This document shows positions 21,485-34,651 of a DNA stretch of 64,000 nt, piece by piece. Position 1 is the stretch's first letter. Each line of letters starts with the position of its first letter. Below the pieces are notes generated by a model that saw nothing but the letters and a program-made list of their open reading frames with translations, had not been told where the DNA came from and did no database searches. This DNA comes from Amorphophallus konjac (Eukaryota; Streptophyta; Magnoliopsida; Alismatales; Araceae). Both the position numbers and the translations under genes were made by a program. The stretch is from assembly GCA_022559845.1 (NCBI GenBank), contig JAHNEJ010002722.1, positions 212,819 to 276,818 on the forward strand. The letters run 5' to 3'.

Positions 21485-24162
21485 TGTCACGCCCCGATGC
21501 GGAATCTCGGGACGTACGGTTAGGGGCAAGCGAGCAATAATTCCGAACCATTGCAAACCATTGCACAAAAGGTTGGAAAGGATAATAATCAGAGTTTTAT
21601 TGATAATAAAGTTGAGTACACTGGGTAGAACAACTACATCCAAATAATAAGCAAAATACTAGAACAATCTCTCACTAATACTAAGGGTACAAACTGACTC
21701 AATAAACTAAAACTATCTCTCGATATCACTCCAGTCCATTCCCGACAAGTTCATCACCTGGAAAGAGGGGAAAAGTAGGAGTGAGCTAAACGCGCTCAGT
21801 AGATAACCACAAACAGGTTTACGTAATTAACCATTGATTTCCAATTTATATGAAATGCAGTAAATAAAGAATGACGATACGATAAAAGAAACAATGTAAA
21901 AGATATCTTGCAAGGTCAAGAAATATAACAATTTACCAAGTAATGAACAAGTAAAGTAACAGTAGATAATTTGGCCAGCAAGTATGTTACACATGTAACC
22001 AAGTAAATACGCACGAGTCAAGTAACAAGAGTTTGTCATAGACGTAACATGTCAAGTATTCGGGTGCAATGCCTCACCCTGTCATAAACATCCCAATGGG
22101 CTCAATATCTTTTCGGGCGCTCTCCCCAGGACCAGACCGGGCCCTTATGATGCGTTGGCATTTCATTTCAATTGGATCACCGATCCCCCGTCTAGACATA
22201 GTCAATTATGGCCAATATAATCAGATGAATTTCTGTCGGGTACAAGATGTAAAGGACGACACTCGCCTCCTTTGATTCAAGAGTATAACCACGATGAAAA
22301 ACCCAAAACAAGGTAGTCGTACGGCAAACACCGGGCCGTACTCACATGAGTAACGAGTCACGGGGCCAAGAATGAACGGTTGACAGTAAGCCGTTCGAGA
22401 GAGAGAAGTAAGTTCCGAAGAACGAATATACGAACCATTCGGGTCGTATTTTAAGAAATACGGTTCAAGAGAATCTGTATTAAGCATAACGATAATGTCT
22501 AATTATAAGATAATTTATGCAAAATAGTTACCGGGTTGCCAATAACAATTAAACCAACCAATTTCAGTTTAATGTCCATTGATCAATTCCGGGCTCAAAT
22601 ATGACCGAAGATTATCCAAGGGTAATCGGTCAATTAATCAAGTTAAAACAATAGTCATGATGTAACCGTAATTTACCACGGTAAAAATGTTCTACGGTAA
22701 AAATGTAAAGTTTACCGGATGGAGTGTCCGGCTAATTGGTCAAAGACTTGCCATAAGTCGGCCAGTAATTTTCTGGTTTACAGTAATTTACAGAAATTAC
22801 CTATGGTAAAGTTTAGCTATTTACCATACTTATTCAATTTATCCAAAGTTACAAGTGAATTTCAATGATTTTCACTTTAAACAATTTATCAAAATAGATA
22901 TTGCAAATAACAGAAATTTACTCATGTCATTATCTGTTATTTATGTGGATTGTCAATTTTTACTAATTAACATTGTTAAATGGGTCAAATAGCAAAAAAT
23001 CAGTTTTCTGGAAGTTAAACGGATGACAGTGGGCCGTTAAACCTACTGGCTGTAAAACGGTTATCATTGGGCCGTTTTATACAAGGCGGGCGGTTCTAAT
23101 TGGGCCGTTTGTATAAGTCGGGCGGGCAGTTCTGAGCCGTCTAAGAGATAAAGCGGTCCGGTTGGAACCGTTAATCCCTGTAACACGGGAACAGCGAAAC
23201 AGAAGCATAAATCCGGCGTTTTATGCATTTGAGTACGTAAATAAATGGAAAAGCATGGTTTCTACAAGCTAACATGATGCCCTTTCATTCCATTTATCAA
23301 ATTCAAGGTTTGTGCCATGGTTACCTACCTTAACCGATGAAATAAGGAAAGATGAATGGAGAAGAAGATGAACAATAGACTTGCAGAGCTTCTTCACAGC
23401 AGCAAGAACCCTTTTGTGTTTAAGAGATGTTTAAGGGGGTTTCCTCTACTTATAGGTTTGGAAGAGGAGTGTTTAATCTTCACACACGGTTTGGTCAGAG
23501 CCGCAAAATCCTTTGCATTGTTGACAACGTGTTTCTGCCAACCAAAACACGGTTTCACGTGTTTCTCAAGGTAAGGTTAGCCTAATCTAAGCCTAATCTA
23601 AAAGATTAAGGAATGGTTAACTAAAACCTCAATTTAATATTACTAAATGATTTTTAATGAATTGGACCCAAAAGACAAAATTACTAATCAAGACATGCTC
23701 TTTCATAATATGATTTTTATGGAATTTTATCACGAGGTTTATTGTTAATCTCCCAATCTTAAGATTAAAATAATAATTTAACCCAATGTTCAACGGTTTA
23801 GTCGATAGAGAGAGTTTCTGATTTTTACCGATGAAACTTCAGAAGACAAAGTTGCTAAGAAAAATACCCTCTATCAGATGTGATTTTTACAGATTTTTCT
23901 AAGGTAGTTGTATTTTCGTATGAATAGTGTTTTCCGCGTTTTTAAGTCAGGCTTAAATCACTGATTAAGCCATGTAAATGATTTTATTAGGGTCAAGTAC
24001 AGAAGACCAAAGTGTTTACCATGGTCTTTACTAATTAACTACCATTTTTCAGAATTTTTATATGATAGTCAAAAATTTTACTATTTACTATTTACCACAG
24101 TCACTATTCAACATTTACTATTTACGAAATTTAATATTTGTACAGAAACTCGGGGTCTTACA
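21485..24162 (-). repeat. 3' LTR of the chromovirus
   Basis: On the plus strand it reads TGTCACGCCCCGATG...GGGGTCTTACA, so on the element's strand it starts TGTAAGACCCC. A minus-strand TATAAGTAG box lies near 23449. It is near-identical to 28895-31572. Short frames inside it are not genes. Confidence 0.93.
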
Positions 24163-24175
24163 CCCTCCCCCACTT
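24163..24175 (-). other. Polypurine tract of the chromovirus
   Basis: The minus strand reads AAGTGGGGGAGGG directly against the 3' LTR. This is the plus-strand primer site for reverse transcription. Confidence 0.85.
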
Positions 24176-24234
24176 AAAGAATTTGGTCCTCCAAATTCAC
24201 TGGACCAAAATATAGTAAGGAAAAAATAGCTTAC

Positions 24235-27200
24235 CTAGAATAGATCGGGATAACGCTTCCGTATGGCGTCCTCGGATTCCCATGTAGCTTCCTCTATTCC
24301 ACGCCGACTCCATTGGATTTTAACCATCGGTATGGAACGATTTCGAAGTTGTTGCTCTTTCCGATCCAGAACCTTCACTGGTCTTTCTTCATAAGATAGA
24401 TCCTTCTTAAATTCAAAGTCCACATGTTGAATGATGTGACTAGGGTCGTACACGTATTTCCGAAGCATAGATACATGGAATACGTTATGTACACCAGATA
24501 ATTGAGGAGTAAGGCCAATCTATAGGCGACTTCACCCACTCGATCAAGGATCTCAAATGGACCAATATACCTTGGGCTTAACTTGCCATGAATACCGAAT
24601 CGACGAATACCTCTTGAAGGAGAGACTTTTAAGAACACATGCTCGCCAATTTGAAATTCCAAATCTCTTCTTCTATTATCAGCATAGCTCTTTTGCCTCG
24701 ATTGAGCCACAAGTAACCGGTCTCGGATAATACGAATATTTTGTGATGACTCCGAGATAAGATCCGGTCCAAGCCATTGCTTCTCGCCAACCTCATCCCA
24801 ACATAATGGAGAACGACAGCTCCTTCCATACAAAGCCTCGAAAGGTGTCATCTGTATGCTGGATTGATAACTATTGTTGTAGGCGAATTCTATCAATGCT
24901 AAATGATCGCTCCAACTTCCACCGAAGTTGATCATACAAGCTCTCAACATATCTTCCACTATTTGATTAGTTCTCTCGGTCTGTCCATCTGTTTGCGGAT
25001 GAAATGCAGTGCTAAAATTCAGACGGGTACCAAGAGATTCTTGCAATCCTTTCCAAAAATGAGAAGTAAATCTCGGATCTCTATCGGATATAATGTTGAC
25101 TGGGATACCATGAAGCCTAACCACTTCCTTTAAATATAATGCTGCCAGCACATCAACTGTCCACTTGGACTTAATAGATAAGAAATGTGCGGATTTAGTC
25201 AGTCGATCCACAATTACCCATATAGCATCATAACCACCTCGAGTCTTAGGAAGACCCATAATGAAATCCATGCCAATACTCTCCCACTTCCATTGGGGTA
25301 TATCAAGTGGTTTCAATTTACCTGCCGGTCTGAAATGCTCGGCCTTTACTTGTTGACAAACAAGACATGTACTCACGAAATTTGCAATTTCCCTTTTCAT
25401 GTTCGGCCACCAAAATGACCTTTTCAAATCCTTGAACATCTTAGTGCCTCCCGGATGGATAGTATATTTGGATCTATGGGCTTCTTCAAGAATCCGATTC
25501 TTTATATTAGCCTCATTCGGTACACAAGTTCTACCTTGAAATAATAATCTTCCATCATCGGCTATCGAGAAATCAGGTCTGCTACTCAAGCTTTCCTTAA
25601 TCTCGACTAGCTCGGGATCAATATCTTGCAATAACTTGATTTCTACCAACAATTCGGGCTTCAGTTGCAACTGGGAAATCAATATCCGGTCATTATCAAT
25701 ATTGATATCCAGACTAGCCATTTGCTCCAGTAATTTCCATTCTTGTAACATAAGACTAGATATCTTAGCCACAGGCTTCCGACTTAAAGCATCAGCAACC
25801 ACATTGCCTTTGCCCGGGTGATACTCAATAGAAAAGTCGAAATCCTTTATATACTCCAACCATCTTCTTTGTCTCATGTTCAATTCTTTTTGAGAAAATA
25901 AGTATTTCAGACTTTTGTGATCCGAAAATACCGTAAATGATTCACCATATAAGTAGTGCCTCCAAATCTTCAAAGCAAATACCACGGCTGCCAATTCCAA
26001 ATCATGAACTGGATAATTGACTTCATGCTTTCTTAGCTGCCTAGAAGAATAGGCAATCACCTTGCCGTGCTGCATAAGCACACAGCCTAAGCCAATACCA
26101 GAAGCATCAGTGTAAACCACGAAACCACCCTCACCAGAAGGTAAGGTTAAAATAGGGGCAGTAGTCAGACAATCCTTCAGAGTCTGAAAACTCCGTTGGC
26201 ATTCAATTGACCACTCAAACTTAATCTCTTTGCGGGTTAACTTCGTCAGAGGTACCGCAATCTTAGAGAAATCTTGAATAAACCTTCGATAGTAACCAGC
26301 CAGGCCAAGAAAACTCCTCACTTCAGTAACACTGGTAGGTTGTTCCCAATTCTTTACTGCTTCCACCTTCGATGGATCTACAGAAATACCATCCTTGGTA
26401 ATAATATGTCCTAGAAAAGACACCTCTTGTAACCAGAAATCACACTTGCTCAACTTAGCATATAATTGGTGATCTCTCAATAATTGCAAAGCCATCCTCA
26501 GATGCTCGGCATGTTCTCTTTCACTCTTGGAATATATCAAAATATCATCTATGAATACCACAACCCATTGATCAAGGTAGGGTCGGAACACACTGTTCAT
26601 TAACTGCATGAAAGCTGCCGGTGCATTCGTTAACCCAAAAGGCATAACGACAAACTCATAATGGCCATACCGACTACGGAAAGCTGATTTATAAATATCC
26701 TCTTCTTTAATCCGTAACTGGTGATATCCAGATCGAAGATCGATCTTAGAAAAATAAGAAGCTCCAGTAATCTGGTCAAATAACTCATCAATCCTTGGCA
26801 AAGGATACTTGTTCTTGACAGTCAACTGGTTAAGTTGCCGATAATCGATGCATAATCTCATCGAACCATCTTTCTTCCGAACAAACAATACAGGAGCTCC
26901 CCAAGGGGAAACACTCGGGCGAATAAAACCCTTCTCGAGTAATTCCAACAATTGCTGCTTCAATTCCCGTAATTCCGCAGGAGACATGCGATAAGGGGCT
27001 TTAGAAACAGGAGACGATCCAGGAATAAGATCAATAGAGAATGTAACTTCACGCAGAGGCGGAAGTCCTGGTAACTCCTCTGGAAATACGTCCGGAAATT
27101 CTCGGACAATAGAAATGTCCTTAATCTCCATCTGCTGTTCAGGGGACGCAAGAACAAAAGCCAGAAAAGCTTCGCATCCACGCCTCAATAACTTATCAGC

Positions 27201-28664
27201 ACGAATAGTCGAGATAAGAGAGATAGAACTAGGGTGTTTCACTCCCTTGAAGGATAATCCGGGGTGTCTAGAAAAAGACACGGAACAAGAACTACAATGA
27301 ACATTGGCCTCATACCGAGCCAACCAATCCGCTCCTAGGATTACATCGTAATCCTTCATGTCCATACAAATCAAATCAGCTGGAAAATTCTGATCATTCA
27401 CCATAACCTTACTAGAAGGATAGTAATGCTGAATTGCCGATTTAGAACCAATAGGGGTTGATATTTCTAACGGAGAACTCAACAAAACAGGTGCCATAGC
27501 TAAAGATTTAGCAAATCTCCGTGAAATAAAAGAATGTGTTGCACCAGTATCAATTAGAACAAAAGCTGGCAAGTCGAATATAACAAGAGTACCTTCGACG
27601 AGTCCACCATCCTCGGCGATATCTTTTTCCTTTGCATGAAGAGCCTGGAGCCTGCCTTGAGGCTTCTTGAAATTCAGAGGTTTTGCCGGGATAGCTTGTT
27701 CCGATAATAAAGGACAGTTGGGTATACGGTGCTCTTTGCTTCCACACCGCAGACATGCACCTAGCTTGCGCCAACAATCTTCCATCTTGTGACCAGGACG
27801 ATCACAATATCGGCATACGCCCTTGAATGGAATCATAGAATCAGGTTTCTTGTCTTCTTGTCGCGGCATTTTGCCTCTCCACGAACCAGAACCAGAACTT
27901 GAACCAGAACTAGTAAAGGGTCTTTTCTTGCTCGGGTCAGTGCCAAATCCAGGTTTAACATTCTTGAGTGCCTTCGGTTGCTCTTTCTTGTTACCTTGAC
28001 CACGAATCCTTTCAGTCATTTCCAAAGTATCTTCTAATATTTGTGCCTTTCTTACCATCTCAGAATATGTAGAAATTTCCAGTGGTGCAAGTTGATTGAT
28101 ATAATGAAGTCGAAGACCATTGAGGAAACGCTTCGCCTTCATTCTCTCAGTCGAAATAAGATGTCTTGCATAACGAGAGAGTCGTGAAAACTGAGCCTCA
28201 TATTCTGATACCGATAAACTTCGCTGCTTCAAAGCTGCGAATTCTGCTCCCTTCTTTTCTTGCACGCGGTCAGAAAAATATTTATCATTGAAATATTCCT
28301 CGAATTCCTCCCACGAGACTTGTTGATCTCCGAGAGTCGGCTTAACAGACTCCCACCAAGCACGTGCATCACGTTCCAGTTGGAAAACGGATAAAAGAAC
28401 ACGTTCTTGGTCAGTGCATTGCATGACCTCAAAAATTCTTGCCATCTCGTCGAGCCAATTCTCGGCTTCATCGGGATCAGTTGAACCAGCGAATCTAGGC
28501 GGGTTCATTCCTCGGAAATTCCGATATAAATCACCAGTGCCATGAGCTGCGCCATGAGGTGCCGCTCCAGCTCCAGCTCCTGCCTGAGGCAGTGCATTCA
28601 AGGCTTGCGTAAGTCCTTGAACTGTACGCTGTAAATTCCTCATCTCAGCACGATTGGCTGCCAT
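24235..28664 (-). CDS. Chromovirus Gag-Pol polyprotein, one frameshift before the chromodomain
   Basis: The frame starts [12 protein letters not shown] at 28664 and is open for about 1,385 residues of clear homology. Gag: residues 1-330, with two CCHC-like knuckles (about C284-C297 and C304-C317). Protease: DTGA at about 372. Reverse transcriptase: about 570-760 with FIDDIL at 704-709. RNase H: about 845-970 with YTDASG. Integrase: H2C2 finger about 1063-1103, catalytic D1133, D1195 and E1230, then a GPF motif. Near 24508-24512 one base is missing, so the frame ends in noise at 24375. The chromodomain ([20 protein letters not shown] region, about 24235-24430) sits in the next frame. The chromodomain normally targets integration to marked chromatin. 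No other break is visible. Confidence 0.92.
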
Positions 28665-28875
28665 TTCTAGTTAAGTGCCTATAAAATAGTTACTCGGATT
28701 ATTTATGAGAGAAGAACTTCTTAGATGAGAAGAGAAGAACTAGATAAGAAGAACATGATTATGGTTAAATAACTTAACCCAAATTTCTACCCAATTCTCA
28801 CAAGGTTGTTTTCTTAAGCCTATAACCAATAAACCTATAACATTAAAGTGAAATACCTAGGACAAATTGACCTAG

Positions 28876-28887
28876 GCTCTGATACCA
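28876..28887 (-). other. Primer-binding site (initiator tRNA-Met type)
   Basis: The minus strand reads TGGTATCAGAGC seven bases after the 5' LTR, the standard match to the 3' end of initiator tRNA-Met used by many plant gypsy and copia elements. The leader 28665-28875 has nothing else recognisable. Confidence 0.9.
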
Positions 28888-28894
28888 ACTAAAC

Positions 28895-31572
28895 TGTCAC
28901 GCCCCGATGCGGAATCTCGGGACGTACGGTTAGGGGCAAGCGAGCAATAATTCCGAACCATTGCAAACCATTGCACAAAAGGTTGGAAAGGATAATAATC
29001 AGAGTTTTATTGATAATAAAGTTGAGTACACTGGGTAGAACAACTACATCCAAATAATAAGCAAAATACTAGAACAATCTCTCACTAATACTAAGGGTAC
29101 AAACTGACTCAATAAACTAAAACTATCTCTCGATATCACTCCAGTCCATTCCCGACAAGTTCATCACCTGGAAAGAGGGGAAAAGTAGGAGTGAGCTAAA
29201 CGCGCTCAGTAGATAACCACAAACAGGTTTACGTAATTAACCATTGATTTCCAATTTATATGAAATGCAGTAAATAAAGAATGACGATACGATAAAAGAA
29301 ACAATGTAAAAGATATCTTGCAAGGTCAAGAAATATAACAATTTACCAAGTAATGAACAAGTAAAGTAACAGTAGATAATTTGGCCAGCAAGTATGTTAC
29401 ACATGTAACCAAGTAAATACGCACGAGTCAAGTAACAAGAGTTTGTCATAGACTGTAACATGTCAAGTATTCGGGTGCAATGCCTCACCCTGTCATAAAC
29501 ATCCCAATGGCTCAATATCTTTTCGGGCGCTCTCCCCAGGACCAGACCGGGCCCTTATGATGCGTTGGCATTTCATTTCAATTGGATCACCGATCCCCCG
29601 TCTAGACATAGTCAATTATGGCCAATATAATCAGATGAATTTCTGTCGGGTACAAGATGTAAAGGACGACACTCGCCTCCTTTGATTCAAGAGTATAACC
29701 ACGATGAAAAACCCAAAACAAGGTAGTCGTACGGCAAACACCGGGCCGTACTCACATGAGTAACGAGTCACGGGGCCAAGAATGAACGGTTGACAGTAAG
29801 CCGTTCGAGAGAGAGAAGTAAGTTCCGAAGAACGAATATACGAACCATTCGGGTCGTATTTTAAGAAATATGGTTCAAGAGAATCCGTATTAAGCATAAC
29901 GATAATGTCTAATTATAAGATAATTTATGCAAAATAGTTACCGGGTTGCCAATAACAATTAAACCAACCAATTTCAGTTTAATGTCCATTGATCAATTCC
30001 GGGCTCAAATATGACCGAAGATTATCCAAGGGTAATCGGTCAATTAATCAAGTTAAAACAATAGTCATGATGTAACCGTAATTTACCACGGTAAAAATGT
30101 TCTACGGTAAAAATGTAAAGTTTACCGGATGGAGTGTCCGGCTAATTGGTCAAAGACTTGCCATAAGTCGGCCAGTAATTTTCTGGTTTACAGTAATTTA
30201 GAGAAATTACCTATGGTAAAGTTTAGCTATTTACCATACTTATTCAATTTATCCAAAGTTACAAGTGAATTTCAATGATTTTCACTTTAAACAATTTATC
30301 AAAATAGATATTGCAAATAACAGAAATTTACTCATGTCATTATCTGTTATTTATGTGGATTGTCAATTTTTACTAATTAACATTGTTAAATGGGTCAAAT
30401 AGCAAAAAATCAGTTTTCTGGAAGTTAAACGGATGACAGTGGGCCGTTAAACCTACTGGCTGTAAAACGGTTATCATTGGGCCGTTTTATACAAGGCGGG
30501 CGGTTCTAATTGGGCCGTTTGTATAAGTCGGGCGGGCAGTTCTGAGCCGTCTAAGAGATAAAGTGGTCCGGTTGGAACCGTTAATCCTTGTAACACGGGA
30601 ACAGCGAAACATAAGCATAAATCCGGCGTTTTATGCATTTGAGTACGTAAATAAATGGAAAAGCATGGTTTCTACAAGCTAACATGATGCCCTTTCATTC
30701 CATTTATCAAATTCAAGGTTTGTGCCATGGTTACCTACCTTAACCGATGAAATAAGGAAAGATGAATGGGGAAAAAGATGAACAGTAGACTTGCAGAGCT
30801 TCTTCACAGCAGCAAGAACCCTTTTGTGTTTAAGAGATGTTTAAGGGGGCTTCCTCTACTTATAGGTTTGGAAGAGGAGTGTTTAATCTTCACACACGGT
30901 TTGGTCAGAGCCGCAAAATCCTTTGCATTGTTGACAACGTGTTTCTGCCAACCAAAACACGGTTTCACGTGTTTCTCAAGGTAAGGTTAGCCTAATCTAA
31001 GCCTAATCCAAAAGATTAAGGAATGGTTAACTAAAACCTCAATTTAATATTACTAAATGATTTTTAATGAATTGGACCCAAAAGATAAAATTACTAATCA
31101 AGACATGCTCTTTCATAATATGATTTTTATGGAATTTTATCACGAGGTTTATTGTTAATCTCCCAATCTTAAGATTAAAATAATAATTTAACCCAATGTT
31201 CAACGGTTTAGTCGATAGAGAGAGTTTCTGATTTTTACCGATGAAACTTCAGAAGACAAAGTTGCTAAGAAAAATACCCTCTATCAGATGTGATTTTTAC
31301 AGATTTTTCTAAGGTAGTTGTATTTTCGTATGAATAGTGTTTTTCGCGTTTTTAAGTCAGGCTTAAATCACTGATTAAGCCATGTAAATGATTTTATTAG
31401 GGTCAAGTACAGAAGACCAAAGTGTTTACCATGGTCTTTACTAATTAACTACCATTTTTCGGAATTTTTATATGATAGTCAAAATTTTTACTATTTACTA
31501 TTTACCACAGTCACTATTCAACATTTACTATTTACGAAATTTAATATTTGTACAGAAACTCGGGGTCTTACA
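28895..31572 (-). repeat. 5' LTR of the chromovirus
   Basis: Same length (2,678 bp) and nearly the same sequence as the 3' LTR. Differences are mostly single transitions plus a few one-base indels, for example around 29453 and 29509. Confidence 0.93.
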
Positions 31573-34020
31573 CCCACAATTTCCCTTTCATCAGGAGCAA
31601 CAAGGTCAGCAACCCTATCGTCCTCCCCCACAAAATAATCTCTTCCAAAACAATATGCCTCAACCCCTCCATCTTCAACAACAACTACAACAGCGACCTC
31701 CTCAATATAATCAGGTTCCACCACCCGGGGATTATGGCCTCCAACAACAGAGAAGGCCGATCGGCCCTAGGAGAGCTCATTACCCACCTTTGCCGGAGTC
31801 ATTGCCGGACATCTTTAATGCTCTCATGGCTGCTAATTTCCTCACCTTGCCCAAGGAAAAAGCCATATGGCCCACGAACGTCGACACTTCCAGATATTGT
31901 GTCTTCCATAGACAGCCGGGTCATATAGTGGAAAACTGTTTTCATTTCAGAGATTATATCTATGATATGAACGATGAACATCAAATAGATTGGGATGAAA
32001 TGAGGCGATGCATCACCATGATGAAGGCCAGGAGACCTCCTCTTAGACAACAACAACAACAACAACAACAGCAACAACAGCCTCAGCAGGCACCACAACA
32101 ACAGCCAAATATGGGCATCCTCCAGAATCCGTTACCGGCGCACCAACAACCTAACCACCAAGTCAACCCCATCTCTTCCTTCCTGGAGGTTGGAAGAGGG
32201 CAGGATTGGCATACAGAAAGCGGCTCTGTCCTTGTCACCAATCACGTTCCTATCCAATCCCCACGCCTTATTCGTCCCGCACCTGTCTATCCTCCACCCG
32301 TAGCACAACCCGCAGTAATACCTTACTCATTTCCACTGACATCACGTCCTCTCATCCGCGTCGCTACTGATGACCTCCCTTCGAGTCTCCAGCAGACACC
32401 CTCCACTTCCACCATAACACCGTTACCCTCAAAACCTCTCATCATTTCTCACGCCTCCACTTCATCATCCACCTTCATTCCGCCTCCACTAAACAAACCC
32501 TTCATTGCCCAATACCCTTCCAAGGTGCCTTCTACCTCCACCATAACACCGTTACCCCCAAAACCTCTCATTATCTCTCACGCCTCCACTTCATCATCCG
32601 CCTTCATTCCGCCTCCACTAAACAAACCCATTATTGTCCAACACCCTTCCGAGGCACCATCTACCTCCACCACAACCCTTTACCCTCGAAACCCCTCATT
32701 ATTCATCACCTATCCGGGGCACCATCAACCTCTACTATGCCTCCACCTTTTAAACCCCTTATCATTCGCCGTCCATCTGAGGCTTCATCCACTCCCACCA
32801 TGCCTCTGCCTAACAAACCACTCATCAGAGCCCCTACACCTATTATTGCCCCCGCTTCATCAATTGTTCCTCCACCACTACCCCTCGAACCCCTGCTAAA
32901 CCCCATATCTAACTCTATAAAGGTGCCGCCAAAACCGCAAGCCATGGTGCTCCGTAGTGGAAGGATGTTCCATCGGATTTTTCCCCAAAACAGTCAGGTC
33001 CCCAAGCAATCTCAACCGGAGAAAGACACCGAAGAACAGCCTGAGGAGTCTATCCCCGGGACACAATATGACCTGTTGAAACATTTGGATAAAACACCAG
33101 CTCGGATCTCCATTCTCGAGCTAATCAAGAGGTCGAAAACCCATCAAGACGCCTTGATGGAGTATCTTCAGAGGGTTATGGTAAATGAGGATCTCCCAGT
33201 GGAGAAAATCTCGTCAGTATTGACGTCAACTGATACACAGCCGGCTATTATATTTTACCACCATGAGCTTGCCCCCAAGGAGGCTCGAAAATATGCTTTG
33301 TGTATTGCAGTCAAGATCAATGGGGTGCCTGTAGACCCATGTTTGGTGGACACTGGTGCGTCTATAAATGTGATCTCTATGATCACCCTCCAATCATGTG
33401 GGGTTGACACGGAACAGATAAGGCCTTCATCAATCACGGTTACGGCCTATGATAATAGCAAAAAGCCGCCAATGGGGATGGTCATCTTGAATGTAAAATT
33501 GGGCCCTGCATCAGTCTTCACGGAATTCCATATCCTTGATATGGATCCCACATTCAAGGCCATACTGGGCCGCCCTTACATTGAGGTTATGAATGCGGTG
33601 CCTTCCACCAATCATCAGTGCTTAAAGTTCCCATACAAGGCTTGGATTATCAAGGTAAATAGCATGCCCATCTTTTCTACAGTGGACGCTATTAATACCT
33701 CATTGCCTTCTGTTTGGCCAACTCACCGGCCAATTCTTTCACTGTTAGATGTGTGTGACCCTCGTCGCACCCATTTTACACAAAAGCCACTTCCAACACC
33801 AAAGTCATGTCACCCTTCCCATGCTAAGGGATGGAAGATCATGAGAAACATTGGCTACCAACAGGGCAAAGGTTTGGGGACACAATTACAAGGGAGACTG
33901 AAGTTGCCAAAGAAGACAAAGCTAACCCTTAGAGCTGGCCTAGGCTTTGAAGGACCACTTGAAGCATATGAGGAACCTCTCACGTGGACCTTGTACTCCC
34001 ATTCAGAAAGGGGCCAATAA
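31573..34020 (+). pseudogene. Tat gag 3' portion, protease and G-patch
   Basis: The gag frame resumes directly after the nested element. It contains a knuckle-like RYCVFHRQPGHIVENC, a poly-Gln run from CAA repeats (32047-32105), and a Pro/Ser/Thr-rich repeat region. A one-base loss near 32674-32678 shifts the frame to the one ending at 34020. That second part has the protease signature LVDTGASINVIS (about 33346-33380) and LGRPYIE. A G-patch follows, GWKIMRNIGYQQGKGLG (about 33831-33880). Protease would mature Gag-Pol. G-patch is an RNA-binding module found in Tat-lineage elements. The expected product would be a Gag-protease fusion; it is broken here. Confidence 0.85.
32398..32655 (+). repeat. 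Tandem 129-bp (43-residue) repeat in the gag-pro spacer
   Basis: Two adjacent in-frame copies each encode a segment starting PSTSTITPLP, containing KPLIISHASTSSS, then IPPPLNKP. Partial third and fourth copies continue past the frameshift to about 32850. The segment is disordered-type, proline-rich sequence. Confidence 0.8.
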
Positions 34021-34651
34021 TGCAGATGGGGGATTATCCGCAAGAATCACACGGGAAATTACATATTGCCTACTTGGCTCAAGGTTGCTCGAGAGCTGCA
34101 AAGAAGGGGAAACACGATGACCCGGATTGTGAGTGGAACAAGTGGTTTGATATACATGATATTTCCATTGCGCTACAGCAGATGTTCTCGCCTCCAGACT
34201 TAGAGGGGCCACTTTTGATCTCCGAGGTACCAAAAGATGTCGCTGACATTGCCGAAATTCCAAGTGTTCCTCGCCGAGAGGAAGTTGCCACTGATGGATC
34301 GCTTTCCGTCATTCTATCTGATCATTCTCCTCAGCCATTGCTGCTGACTCTTTCCTGGACCCGACATTTATCTGATGATATTCCCAGGTCCCCTTCTATG
34401 CTCACATTCTTGCGCGGGTTTTTTAGCCCCTGCCAAATTTTCAACCATGATCTGTTCAATGAGCCATGCAACCCCCTAGCTATAGTTCCCTCCTCCCATT
34501 CTCTAATTTCTTTCAATTATTTTGTAATTGAAAATGAAAATAAAAAAAAAACGTCGATTTTCAAACTCCTCAACGGTGCATCTCCTTTGAGGAGACCTCC
34601 TACCTCTCTCACGAGTGTGCCCCGACTTACGGGCCACTCATTCAAGGTCCC
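33996..34651 (+). pseudogene. Spacer between G-patch and reverse transcriptase
   Basis: After the TAA at 34018 the neighbouring frame continues plausibly (PIMQMGDYP, then DPDCEWNKWFDI). This suggests another single-base shift near 33995-34005 rather than a true end. The frame runs to 34655 through lower-quality sequence. Ogre elements have an intron at about this place, but I cannot prove splice sites here. The A-rich segment near 34530-34550 looks non-coding. Confidence 0.45.

Larger units (their letters stand above)
21485..31572 (-). mobile_element. Complete chromodomain gypsy element (Tekay/Del-like), nested in Tat gag
   Basis: LTRs of 2,678 bp each lie at 21485-24162 and 28895-31572. Flanks are a perfect CCCAC duplication (21480-21484 and 31573-31577). 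On the minus strand it reads 5' LTR (28895-31572), primer site TGGTATCAGAGC, gag-pol, a chromodomain frame, polypurine tract, 3' LTR. By eye the LTRs differ at about 16-18 positions, under 1%, so the insertion is recent. The domain order with integrase followed by a chromodomain places it in the chromovirus lineage, most like Tekay/Del. One frameshift is visible. Confidence 0.93.
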
